This document shows positions 47,221 to 56,649 of a DNA stretch of 64,000 bases, one piece after another. Both the position numbers and the translations under genes were made by a program. The stretch comes from Cycas panzhihuaensis (taxonomy: Eukaryota > Cycadophyta). Where the stretch lies: the NCBI GenBank assembly GCA_023213395.1, contig CM041465.1, positions 52,335,741 through 52,399,740 of the forward strand, given 5' to 3'. Each line of letters opens with the position of its first letter. Position 1 is the first letter of the stretch. Below the pieces are notes generated by a model. That model was not told where the DNA came from. It did no database searches and was given only the letters and a program-made list of their open reading frames with translations.

Positions 47221-49471
47221 CTAGTCCACTAGCTGATCATATCGAGCCTGGATACGATCCCTCTCTCCTCAGAGTCCCTCCTCCATACTCCGGAACCTCT
47301 CCTCTATCACTCTAAGGTATTCCTCCAGCACCACTATCCAGACTGTGCTCCTTGCATCTCCACTAGCTCCTCCTTGAGCCTTTAGAGCTTGGACCCATCT
47401 GTGTAGTACGTCTCGCTTGCTCCTCATCTCATCGAGCTCTCACTGCATCTGTCCCCTGAAAGCTATGTGCTCTTGGGACTCTATAGCCCATATGTCTCTC
47501 GCCCTCACCAACGATGTGAATGCCTCCATATGGGCACCTGTCGACCTAGGCGCATCCTTTGCCTGGATGGGCGGTTGCCCCTCTGCATACACCTGAGGGA
47601 ACATCTCCCTCACCATGGCCTCTACGAGCCTCCTAACCTTTGTAGTACCTGCCAATGTAACATGCCGTGTGTTAGTGAATATCCCACTGTATACCATGGT
47701 AAAATGAAATCAAATATCTACCTAGCTGTCAAATGACTAAGGAAATGGTTAGGCCTCACCTACCATGGCCGCTGGCTCCTCTGCTCGTGTGACATCCTCT
47801 CCTCCTAGCTCTCCGCCAGCTACGGGTACCTCATCCTCGTGTACCTCCTCTGCCTGGGCCTCTCTCCTCATAGGGACTAGTTCAACTCTCGTCTCTCTGG
47901 ATCTCCTCATGATCTATAGCCTACAGGCCCTAGTCACCAACCCCCTGCTCTCCTCAGCTGCCACTGATGGGCCTACCTCTTCTTCAGCAGTCTCATATGG
48001 TCCCACTGCTCCTCCTGTCGACCCCGATGGACTTACCCCTCTCGCAGGTTGTGATGGGCTAGCCCCATCTCCTCCGTCGGCATCGTCGTCATCATCATCA
48101 TCATCTATGGGCGCTCCTACTCTACCTGCCTCATCATCGCCATCCCACCTCACCGCCCTGTATGGATCTGCCACATAGTCTATCAAGGTGAGGAGATCCA
48201 GCAATGTCACCTCCACTGATCACCAGATGTGGGCCCGGTCCTCTGTCCCCCTGAGTCAAGTCTGCCATCTTTGGACCATTGGAGCCCACTCTGTTATAGG
48301 GTGTGGTCCCCTCCGTGCCACCGCCACGTGATCAAAAACCAAGATCAGTAGCAATGTGTTGTATGACAACCCTCCTCTGCATGTCGACCTGATAGTATCG
48401 AGCTATGTCACGAGGTTTGTCACTATCAGGGTGGTCCAGTCCATCCTCTCATTAGCTTCGCAGTGGCACACTACATCTATCCATCCCTCGGGTATCTCTC
48501 TGTAGTTCTATTTCTGGGAAATCTGGAATAGAATGCATAGTGTGATCAACTTCCTCACCTGAGGAATCCTTGACATCAGCATAGTCTAGAGAGGAATCCC
48601 TCTTTGCTTCCACCTATCGGCCCCAGTGAAGAACGTGGCTACCTCTCTGTGTGCTACCTCAGTGCTAGGTAGTGCTCCTAATCTCACCGGCCTCCTAGTG
48701 GCCGGTACCCCTAGAATCTGCTGGATGTCTCCTGGTGTCATTGTCACATCACCCACCTGAGGCAAGTGGAACACGTGCCTCTTATGATCCCAGTGTGACA
48801 CTATGTCTACCAACAGCCTCTGATTTGATGCAAACTGAGGTGTCTTTAGGGCCTTGTATAGGCCACACCTCCACAAGGTTGCCTTGTCCTCCTGGGACAT
48901 CATCTCTATGTAGCTCAGCATAGCCATGCCGATATTTTCGTGGTTATCCACCATAATAACTACCTGCCAACACAAAAAAAATAATCAAAGTTAGCCTCCT
49001 AATAATCATCTATGCTCCTGACTGTCTCTCATCTTTCCCTACCTGAGATTTGGGGCCTTATGGCCCCTCATATTCTTTTATTTAATTTTTTACCTTCGTA
49101 CTGTGCTAAACTTAGCAGTACCGCTAAGTTTAGCACGGGTCCTGCAGTAATCTGTGGGCCCCGCAGCCATGATCATGGCACCATGATCTTGGCCATGATA
49201 TGAATGGCAACCCCCCTAAAAAAGAGGGTTTCTGCCTTGAAAATAAAAAAAAATTCTTATGGTGGACCCCGTGGGGCCCACCGGGACCAGGGCTCCTTAA
49301 TGCCCAGGTCTCGCCTCTTTCTGGGTCTAATTCAGACTCCAAGAGGCCTCTAATTGCCTATAAGGAGCACAAAAATTACATAAATATTGACAAAAAGTAA
49401 TCAACTTCAAACTTTGAAATAGGGAGGGTTTTGTGAGATCCACTTACTAGATCTGGCCTGGCCATCACCAT
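47221..49471 (-). pseudogene. Antisense plant-mobile-domain (PMD) gene in E, three inferred exons
   Basis: Opposite strand to pol. Inferred model: exon 1 49471-49448 (MVMARPDL), exon 2 48963-47760, exon 3 47648-47221, about 551 codons. Intron 1 is GTAAGT…TTGGCAG (484 bp); intron 2 is AG|GTGAGG…TTGGCAG (111 bp) with a CACTAAC branch-like word, and the phases agree. Exon 2 starts with the PMD: MLSYIEMM, ATLWRCGLYKAL, then HVFHLPQVGDVTMTPGDIQQ (about 48788-48729) and ILGVP, the conserved core of PF10536-type proteins (MAIN/MAIL1 relatives). Later exon 2 has an Asp run (48081-48107) and an acidic region; exon 3 is rich in charged residues and may form coiled coil. Six stops in exon 2 and two in exon 3 make this copy inactive. 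Function in the element is unknown. Confidence 0.75.
49103..49136. other. Perfect 14-bp-arm hairpin in intron 1 of the antisense gene
   Basis: Arms GTGCTAAACTTAGC (49103-49116) and its exact complement (49123-49136), loop AGTACC. It shares the TAAACTTAG word and a GTACC word with the LTR hairpin. A 12-bp palindrome CCATGATCATGG (49167-49178) follows. Confidence 0.9.
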
Positions 49472-49630
49472 CTCATCTCGCTGGTCCTGTCGGCTCTTAC
49501 TATACTCTGATCCAATAGTTAGATCATCCCCCGCATGCCTCCAAAGTTGGTTGGTGCTCTACTTTATAAGGAAATAGCTCTAGTTTCTCACGAGAGCCGG
49601 TGAAAATAAATCCATTTTCCATTCGATTTC

Positions 49631-49640
49631 TTTATATAGG
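49631..49640 (-). promoter_or_regulatory. Probable TATA box of the antisense PMD gene
   Basis: On the - strand CCTATATAAA, a near-perfect plant TATA box, about 160 bp upstream of the first exon-1 ATG. A second weaker word (TTATAAAG, about 49563-49570) lies nearer. It sits in a G+C-rich setting and points away from pol. Confidence 0.6.
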
Positions 49641-50163
49641 CGGGGGCCCCGATGGGCACTTCCTCCATTTCTGACCTTGCGATAGCCGTTGGGACCGTCC
49701 CGTTTCCCTAATCACCTTTGCCTTTTGGCCCTGTCACCTGTTGTGCTCTATTGATACCCTTTTTGCCTTCTCCTGTAAAGGCATTTATGGCACCCCATTA
49801 TTACACCTTTTTCAGGGCCCTTCTGCCTCGTTTTACATGCCACTCCCATGTATGCCTGAGTTTATACTCATTTGGCTCATTTCACCAATCTGGACTCATT
49901 TTCGTATCCCTTTTTCACTCCTAGGGTCCCCAAAGGGAATGCTCCCTCGTTCGGAGGCATGCTTTGCTTCCCAAAGTGACCTTTGACGCTCCAGGGCATC
50001 TTTTCTTTGCCCGCTCTCAAACGATGGTCGGACTACTTGCTCCCATCCTTGGGTAACCTCGTTGCTAGGTCCTCCTACCCTTCACAGCCACTTATTGCCT
50101 ATTTTTTTCAAGTATCCCTTTCATTTCATCACTATTTATTTGCTACCAGGGTTTAGTGTTCAG
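49641..50163. other. Spacer between antisense promoter and second RNase H
   Basis: About 520 bp, pyrimidine-rich on the + strand, open in short frames with no recognisable product. It could be the leader for the downstream RNase H frame. A TAG at 50154 separates it from that frame. Confidence 0.4.
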
Positions 50164-50165
50164 AA

Positions 50166-50588
50166 ATGTCCCTCTACATATTTATCAATGGTAGAAGCCG
50201 CGGTATCCCCGGACCTTCCGCCACTACATGGATTCTTCGCAGCCCCTCTAGACACGATTTCCTATATTCTGGAATCTTCCTTCCTGAGGCAACTAATAAT
50301 GAAGTCGAGTACACGGCCGTTATTGAAGCCCTTACCGATGCACTCTGTTTCCATCACAGACCCATCGCGTTGCTCTACGATTCTTAGGTTATGGTGTCCC
50401 ATCTCACCCAGGTTTACCAGGTGCGATGCCCTTACCTCAGAACCTTCGCTTTAGTTGCCAGGTCTCTCTTGGCTCACTTTTCATTAGTGGATATTGAGCA
50501 CATCCCCTGGGACCTCAATGCTGAGGAAGACAGCCTCATCTGCCTCATCCTTGAGCATCGCCTCCCTCTTTTTAACGACTACCTTTGA
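50166..50588 (+). pseudogene. Archaeal-type RNase H (aRNH) of E
   Basis: Separate frame from ATG 50166 to TGA 50586, 140 codons, one TAG at 50385. It reads FINGRSRGIPGPS, EATNNEVEYTAVIEAL, LLYDS*VMV and HIPWDLNAEEDSL, matching in order the FxDGxSRGNPG, NNxAEY, DSxLV and NxxAD motifs of archaeal/plant-type RNase HI. The first catalytic Asp is Asn (AAT, 50187-50189); Glu (50301) and the next Asp (50379) are kept. In retroelements it would remove RNA from RNA-DNA hybrids during reverse transcription. Known from the Tat lineage. Here it lies after integrase and after an antisense gene. Confidence 0.88.
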
Positions 50589-50940
50589 GGCTTGCCTGGA
50601 TAACCTGTGCCCAAGTCTCTGGTCGCTTTTAGTTTGATGTGCTTGTTCAACTTGTTGGATGCCCTCCTATCACTTGTTGTACTTCAGCAATGGGGGCATC
50701 CCCCTTTATTGGCTCTATACACCTGCAGGTCGATGTTTAGATGACGCATAGGCATCCCCTATGTTGTCCTCATCTCCATCTCCCTTGTCCACGTGTTCTG
50801 CCATGACACTCGCTAACACCCTTGGTCCATATGTTGTTCATGATTATTTTTACATATATATACATGCATGTGCTACTGATGTTTTTGGTTGTCAGCATTT
50901 GCCATCACATCACGCTTCTGAGCGGTGAGGCTTTGCTGCT
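50589..50940. other. 3' untranslated part of E
   Basis: No gene seen. Ends in the purine tract. Confidence 0.6.
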
Positions 50941-50950
50941 AAGGGGGCAA
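50941..50950 (+). other. E polypurine tract
   Basis: AAGGGGGCAA, directly before the TG of the 3' LTR. Confidence 0.85.
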
Positions 50951-51371
50951 TGTTTCCCAGCTACTGGGAATGGACTCGAGATGCATCGACTCAGGTAAGC
51001 TTAGGTATACGTTCTCACTTCTCTTTGCTCTTGTTTGGATGTGATTGTTTAGCGTAGACTACTTGACATATGCTTGCCTGCCTACATTGCTTCTTTGCTT
51101 GATCATATTGCATGTGCTTACAGCATGCTTTCAGCCTATGATGACTCACAATGGGGGCATTCCTCAGTGAATGCTACACCCCATATGGTGCACAACCACC
51201 CACTTCGTCTCCATGACCCCTCAGGATGCTTCAGCCAGTCGTGTTTTGCCACTTGACCATCACCTGGGTATTCCTCCTAGTTGTTTCAACCTTAATTTAC
51301 TCTTGATATTAACTCCAAAGCCTTATTCCTGCTTATTTTTATTTATTTTTTGTTTCTAGTCTGGCACCGCT

Positions 51372-51419
51372 GTAAACTTAGTGGTACCATGATCTTTGCC
51401 ATGGTACCACGAAGTTTAC
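51372..51419. other. Long hairpin in the E 3' LTR
   Basis: Arms 51372-51391 and 51400-51419, loop ATCTTTGC, one A-G mismatch as in the 5' LTR. The inner ends read ACCATG and CATGGT, against ACCGCG and CGCGGT in the 5' LTR. Confidence 0.9.
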
Positions 51420-51487
51420 CGCGGGGCGACTATTTGAATTTTAAAAAAAGAGAACCATGTAATAGTTTCTGCTTTTTTCATGGAACT

Positions 51488-51560
51488 GCCACGTGGCACC
51501 TGCTCATTTGCATTGCCTTGACATCCCCAACGTTCACCTACAGTGAGCAGGGGATAAAAC
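51488..51560 (+). promoter_or_regulatory. Possible core promoter of the E LTR
   Basis: A palindromic G-box GCCACGTGGC (51488-51497) is followed about 55 bp on by GGGATAAAACAAG, TATA-like. In the 5' LTR the G-box reads GCCACATGGT, so it is broken there while the TATA-like word is kept. Confidence 0.4.
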
Positions 51561-53455
51561 AAGTTTTCCTCTTCTTTTTCAAGAATTTCTTACTCATTTT
51601 TATAGATTTTTACACCAAATCCTCATAGAAATCTACTGCAAAAAGGGACACACTGCTGTTAGCTTGATTCTAGGGACCATTACTACCCCTACAACTCACA
51701 AATAGTAGGCTCTACATCTACTTACAGGTTGCCAAGGCTTCAAGGAGGATCATCATCAAAATCTCCCAAAAGATAAGCTACAAAAGCCCCAAATTCATAG
51801 GAACATTCTCACACTTCTCTCCTTTCCAAAACCTACCACTATAATCCACTGAATGTTGGTTATTTCCTGTTATTTTTCTAGTAAGCTCATGCTTGGTACC
51901 TTTACAACAAGGTACCTCTTACATTACTTTATGATTGATGTTATTTCTTTATGCTTTTGTGGATAAACTTTTAGTTTATGTACCTTCTTATTGCTGTACC
52001 TATTTAGCATTACTTTCTTGTCTTTTGGCATAATATTACTTCTCCCAATCATCCCAACAAACCTATTCTTAGGTGGTTGTTATAAGGGGGCAACACAAAG
52101 AGAATTTGAGGGAGGAAGGCAGGGTCCGTCCCTCTTGCTGTCCTTCTCCCCAAGGGTTCCATCCCTTATTCTCTTTCCCCTTACCTTTAGTGCCTTCCTA
52201 GGAGTCAGGTTAGGGGGGTCTGGGAACCCATTTTTAGAGCTAAACCAGCATTGGCAGCCCATTGCCATGTTGGTTCTAGATTTCCATCCATCGATTTTGG
52301 GCACTGCATAAGCCCCGAAACCTCTCATTACCAGTTAACGGTTTGCCACTCACCCAATCGAATGATTTACTGTTTATAGCATCTCGTTCTTTAGTTATTT
52401 GCATACCTTTTAGTTGCCCTCTTCTTTCTCATTGTTTGCTGCCCTGTGTCCTTGTTGTGAGCCCGTTTCCCTTCCTGAGACTAAGTGGAGATTTCTTGTG
52501 GGTGAGTTAGCCATTCTGAGGCTATACTCTTCATTTTTGGGTGTCATTTGCGGTAAATGTTTGTGGGAGTTTTTGTTAAATGTTGTTACATTAAATGATG
52601 ATATATATGCTTAGCTTAGTTTGATTTAGTTTCATTTGAGTTTAGCACATATACTCAATCTACTTTGTAGCCCCTCTTCTGAGAGGGAGATACTCATCTA
52701 GTTGACTTACAAGATCTTGCATCGGTGGAGTTGCGTGTGGAATGAAACCCATTGCAGGTTAGTTCTACATTTAGTGCTTTTTTATCATTTCCCATTGTTT
52801 GCTTTTTTCTGTTTTACTTTTGCATGCATAAGGGGAGGTAAGCTAGCCCCTCTTTGGTTGCTCATGGCAACTATCACTGACCGGCATCGCATGCACAACA
52901 AGCGGAGTAGGAAGGAGCAGGAAGCAAAGAGACGAATAGCACTCCATTCAGATGCTAGGTCTAGGTATTTTCCTTATCCTTGTGTATCTTCTTTATGCTG
53001 TTGTCTTTTATGCACATGTTTGCATAGTTAGAAATATATAAGGAATTGAAAAGGGAAAGGAACATATATTTGCTTTGCATTGCTTTTATCTAGTGGTTAG
53101 TCTAGCATAGTTAGATAGTTTACTTCATGTTAGAGCTACCCATACTTTACCCCCTTTTTAGCCTACACCTAGATGCCACTTTTCCTACCTTCCCATTTTT
53201 GTGTTGCCTTCTCATTTCCTTGAGAAGATGTAACGTGTCAGGTTCTCTCCTCCTCTTCCTGGCCATCCGAGGGGTAGGAAGGCCTCACTTTGTGTGGCTA
53301 CCTAGAAGCAACCAGGCACCTCTGTAGTTCTAAATCCACGCTCTGGCGTACGGATGCCCTGTGAGGTGAAGTCCTTGTCATTTAGCCTAACTTAGCTTTA
53401 CATATTCCATTCCCTTTGCTAGACATAGGAACACCACCCCATGGCAAGCATTTTA

Positions 53456-53875
53456 ACACCCTTTTTATTTGTCTATAAGTTAGAAGTAATACTTCCACTC
53501 AAAATAGAAATCCCATCTTTAAGGGTGATAATGAAGGATTTTATCAATAAATGATGATGTTGTCAATCACTCCTCCCTAATTTAGAAATCACAAATAAAG
53601 ATTACCTTACTACATATCAAAAGAACTTAGCTTTTAAAGCTATAGTCTAATGGGCTTATGATAAACATCTTGGCCTCAAAAATTTACCCTAGGGGATAAT
53701 GTCTTTAACCTCAAATATTTGCATGACCATCTCCCAAAGTTTTCCCTTAAATAAATATGTCCATTATTGGTCTTATAGGATCTTTTGAATAGTGCATACC
53801 ATATTACCACCCTTGAAGGCCTTAAATTTGAGAAATCTATCAATGGTTAGTTTCTCAAAAATTTTTATGGTTGAT
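53456..53875 (+). pseudogene. D integrase, C-terminal part
   Basis: Directly after the E target duplication: FLFVYKLEVILPLKIEIPSL (from about 53463), then TTYQKNLAFKA and the barrel up to LNLRNLSMVSFSKIFMV, matching the E copy (45790-46212) step for step, several stops. Ends near 53875 (TGATAATATC). Confidence 0.85.
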
Positions 53876-54500
53876 AATATCACTACCTATGCTTTGAAAT
53901 GAGCTTAAATTACTCGTGATCTAAAATAAACTTAAACTATGGGATGCTTCAAAATGAGCTTAAACTATAATGCACTCTTGTATGGGTATAAATTGGGTCA
54001 TGGCTTCTAAACAAGCCTAAACTATTTATTCTCCACCAAGAGCTAAAACTAAAATACACTTTGAATTAATCCTTAAAGAGGTTAAACAATGATGACCTAA
54101 GTCACTATAATGTACATGCCTATTATGGCATGCCAGTCTCTTGTGCCTACTATATCATCCTATGTTTTATTATGAGCAAAAAATCCCCACTTGGCAATCT
54201 CCATGAAGGTACTATCCTCCTCTATGAGTATAAACTAACATTACACTCCATCATGAGTATAAATTATCACTTGTTAATATATTTTTTTTTAAATTACAAA
54301 ACTTTCAAAGTTAAAAGCCTAAAAATACATATCTATGTGTATATATATATAATCTAAGATAACTCTAAAATCAAGAAAAAAAACTATTTTTGCATCTAAA
54401 ACATTATGTATGCATTATACACAATCCATGAGATAAGGTAAAAAGTGCATACGTGATATAAAAAGCATAAGCATAGTGATCAAAGTATTACACAAAGGTG
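53876..54500. other. D 3' region after integrase
   Basis: Holds three or four words like GCTTTGAAATGAGCTTAAA (53890-54030), related to the E 175-bp repeat. Then AT-rich spacer with no gene seen. Confidence 0.5.
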
Positions 54501-56535
54501 TAAATCATAATGTAGGAGCTCAAATCAACATCCCATATATATACATACCAAAATATATATCTACATAGAGTTGAGGGAGCTTAAGTCTCCATGAGGGTGT
54601 ACAAGGGCTTAAATAGATAAGTAAACACACACACCCATACCCTCACCAATTAAACTTGCCTCTCTTAAAGGGATACAAAATTATATAAATAATATAAACT
54701 ATGTCATGTAAATTCCCCCTCAGTATCACTTACCTCTATAATGTCTCAGAGTTGTTAGTGGGATGTATCACTCGTGGGTACTATGAGGGACTTACCTCAC
54801 TCACCTCATCCCTCTACCTACTTTTATCACCTCTCTACTTAGCGGCAATATGCATCCTTATATATAAATGTAAGGACATCTTCACCATATGATTAACTAA
54901 CCTCTCATAAGAGGTGCATTCTTGATCCCTCTCAGTCATCATTATGGAATGCTGAACTATCGTTGAGGTTAATTGGGTCTACAAGATAGTAATATGAACC
55001 TCTACCCTTGGCTTGGCCTATAATAGAGGCACAACTATTAGTACCATAGTTGCCTATGGGGCCTATTCCCCTTATCCTACCATTTGAGTTATCGTGCCCT
55101 GAAGTTGGGCTATGGTGGCATCTTGTTGAGCTATAATAATGTCTCTCTTAGTAATAGTGGCATCCCTCTAAGAGATCCTCACCCATAACTCCTTTCACTC
55201 ATCCCTCTATATAGCCATGGCCCTCATTATTAGGGAAAACACTAATATATGTGGTTGTGTAAGAGTTGGATCATCTACATTTAAAATTAGAGGCTATCCC
55301 TCTATATAAATTATTCTAAATGAGGAGTCTAATATATGACAAGTAAAGTTTGGGGTGAATTCACCACTTATTCCATAAAGGTAATAATAAAATCGGTAAC
55401 CATAACAAATATCAAGTCAATAACTAAAAAAAAAAAAAAAAAACTAAATTATAATACTAGAAGAAAAACAGATAAGGCTAAGATAAATATTGTCACAAAT
55501 AATTCCCTTATCATTATCTCCCTATGTAGGCCCCCTTGCTCAACCCACTCTACCTCCTATAGCTACACCCCCTACCCCCATGGAGTTTCTCTTACTATGG
55601 CCTATGTTAGATCCCCTATGTATACTACCTTTACTAGGTGTTATGTTAGTACCTTATCTCTACCCCCATCACCTCCCTCATCGGTGTTACCTCCTCCTTA
55701 ATGTTCAAGTCCTAAAAGACTCTAATGTAGGGATCTATCATATATCTATCCATCCTAATCACATTTAGAGACTTTGCATAGACAATCTTACTTACTTACT
55801 TAGTCACTTTGAGGCTCCTAAATCACATAGGCCATATATAGATTAAATGCCCTCTATCTATGATAGGTTGAGGTCTTAGCCTAGGTCCCACTCCACTAAA
55901 GTAATCAAAGAACAAACATTGTAGCAACATGGAGTAGGAGAAATTTCCATGCCTTATTATTTGAATTTGATCTAATTAGGCATACATATTCAACATAATC
56001 AAAGTGGCCTAATCTAATTGCTCCCTCTCTTACACTATCAAATTTCATGTATCTAACCCCTAGGGAATTCCATGAAGTTTTACCTACATGCAATATAAAA
56101 GAGGATGGCATAAATAATCTATTTTTGCAATCATATAACTCTTAAGGCTAATAGGTGGCCAAAGTTATTGTCCTTATGATCCTACTTGACCCCATAGTAG
56201 AAAATTTTAGTTGCACAAGTATATTCCCTATCCATGCTAGGTATTAGTCCCAACTTAGGAGGTAGTCTAACATATTAAATACTTAGAATCCTTTGCATAT
56301 CATAGGGGGTCACCTACACTTCTTCTACTAGCAAGAAGTAAAATACATACTTCTTTCTATCTTAGTAGGTAGTGATATCTACCAGTAATACTTGATGTGA
56401 CATATACTAACATAATGTGATAATGTGTAGAACCACACAATGGGCTAGAATGCCCCTCATTACATTGTCAAGAATATTTATAGGGCTCAACATCTAAGAA
56501 CATAAGTTCTCATAATTGTTCACTATAATAACTTC
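54500..56535 (-). pseudogene. Antisense PMD gene in D, decayed
   Basis: Homologue of the E antisense gene on the same strand and at the same place in the element. The exon-2 start region (CACTATAATAACTTC near 56519-56533) aligns with E 48949-48963. On the - strand about 56355-56260 reads VEEV*VTPYDMQRIL, parallel to the E PMD core. 56111-55905 is open (MPSSFILHVGKTSW…) and parallels the stretch after it. Gly/Asp/Glu-rich words follow near 55680, as in E. 55332-55430 aligns with E intron 2; a run of about 20 A lies at 55426-55443. Stops and shifts throughout. Confidence 0.65.
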
Positions 56536-56649
56536 TTAAAAACAAGCAAAAATAATATTAACACTTAGTAAGTAAGCATCCCCTTAGTTAGAGCAAGTTA
56601 TAAACTAGCCATACTATGCTAAAATTGACTCACTAAGGCAAGAAAATAG

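Larger units (their letters stand above)
36834..53455 (+). mobile_element. E: Tat-type Ty3/gypsy retrotransposon with antisense PMD gene and second RNase H
   Basis: 16.6 kb, bounded by 2.5-kb LTRs and a perfect TSD ACACC (36829-36833 and 53456-53460). Order on the + strand: 5' LTR, PBS, gag-protease-RT-RNase H in one frame, integrase, tandem repeat, [antisense gene on the - strand], archaeal-type RNase H, purine tract, 3' LTR. Base composition is clearly richer in G+C than the flanking relics and the LTRs are similar by eye (about nine in ten over the first 150 bases), so it is the youngest large insertion. Stops in every frame show it is not autonomous now. Confidence 0.95.
50951..53455 (+). 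repeat. E 3' LTR
   Basis: 2505 bp, starts TGTTTCCCAG, ends GCATTTTA (partner GCATTTCA), followed by TSD ACACC. The start holds a palindrome TTCCCAG-CTA-CTGGGAA (50954-50970). Confidence 0.93.

Noticed and set aside
47914-48216. Asp-run protein as a stand-alone - strand gene
   Set aside because: It is in the same frame as the PMD part upstream, with only point stops between, so it belongs to one exon.
52702-53031. 109-codon open frame in the E 3' LTR
   Set aside because: LTR sequence; the 5' LTR copy (38640-38950) is not open over the same span, and no start context or domain is seen.
36834-53455. Endogenous pararetrovirus (caulimovirid) as an alternative for E, D or A
   Set aside because: They have integrase, paired LTRs and 5-bp target duplications, and no movement protein was seen.
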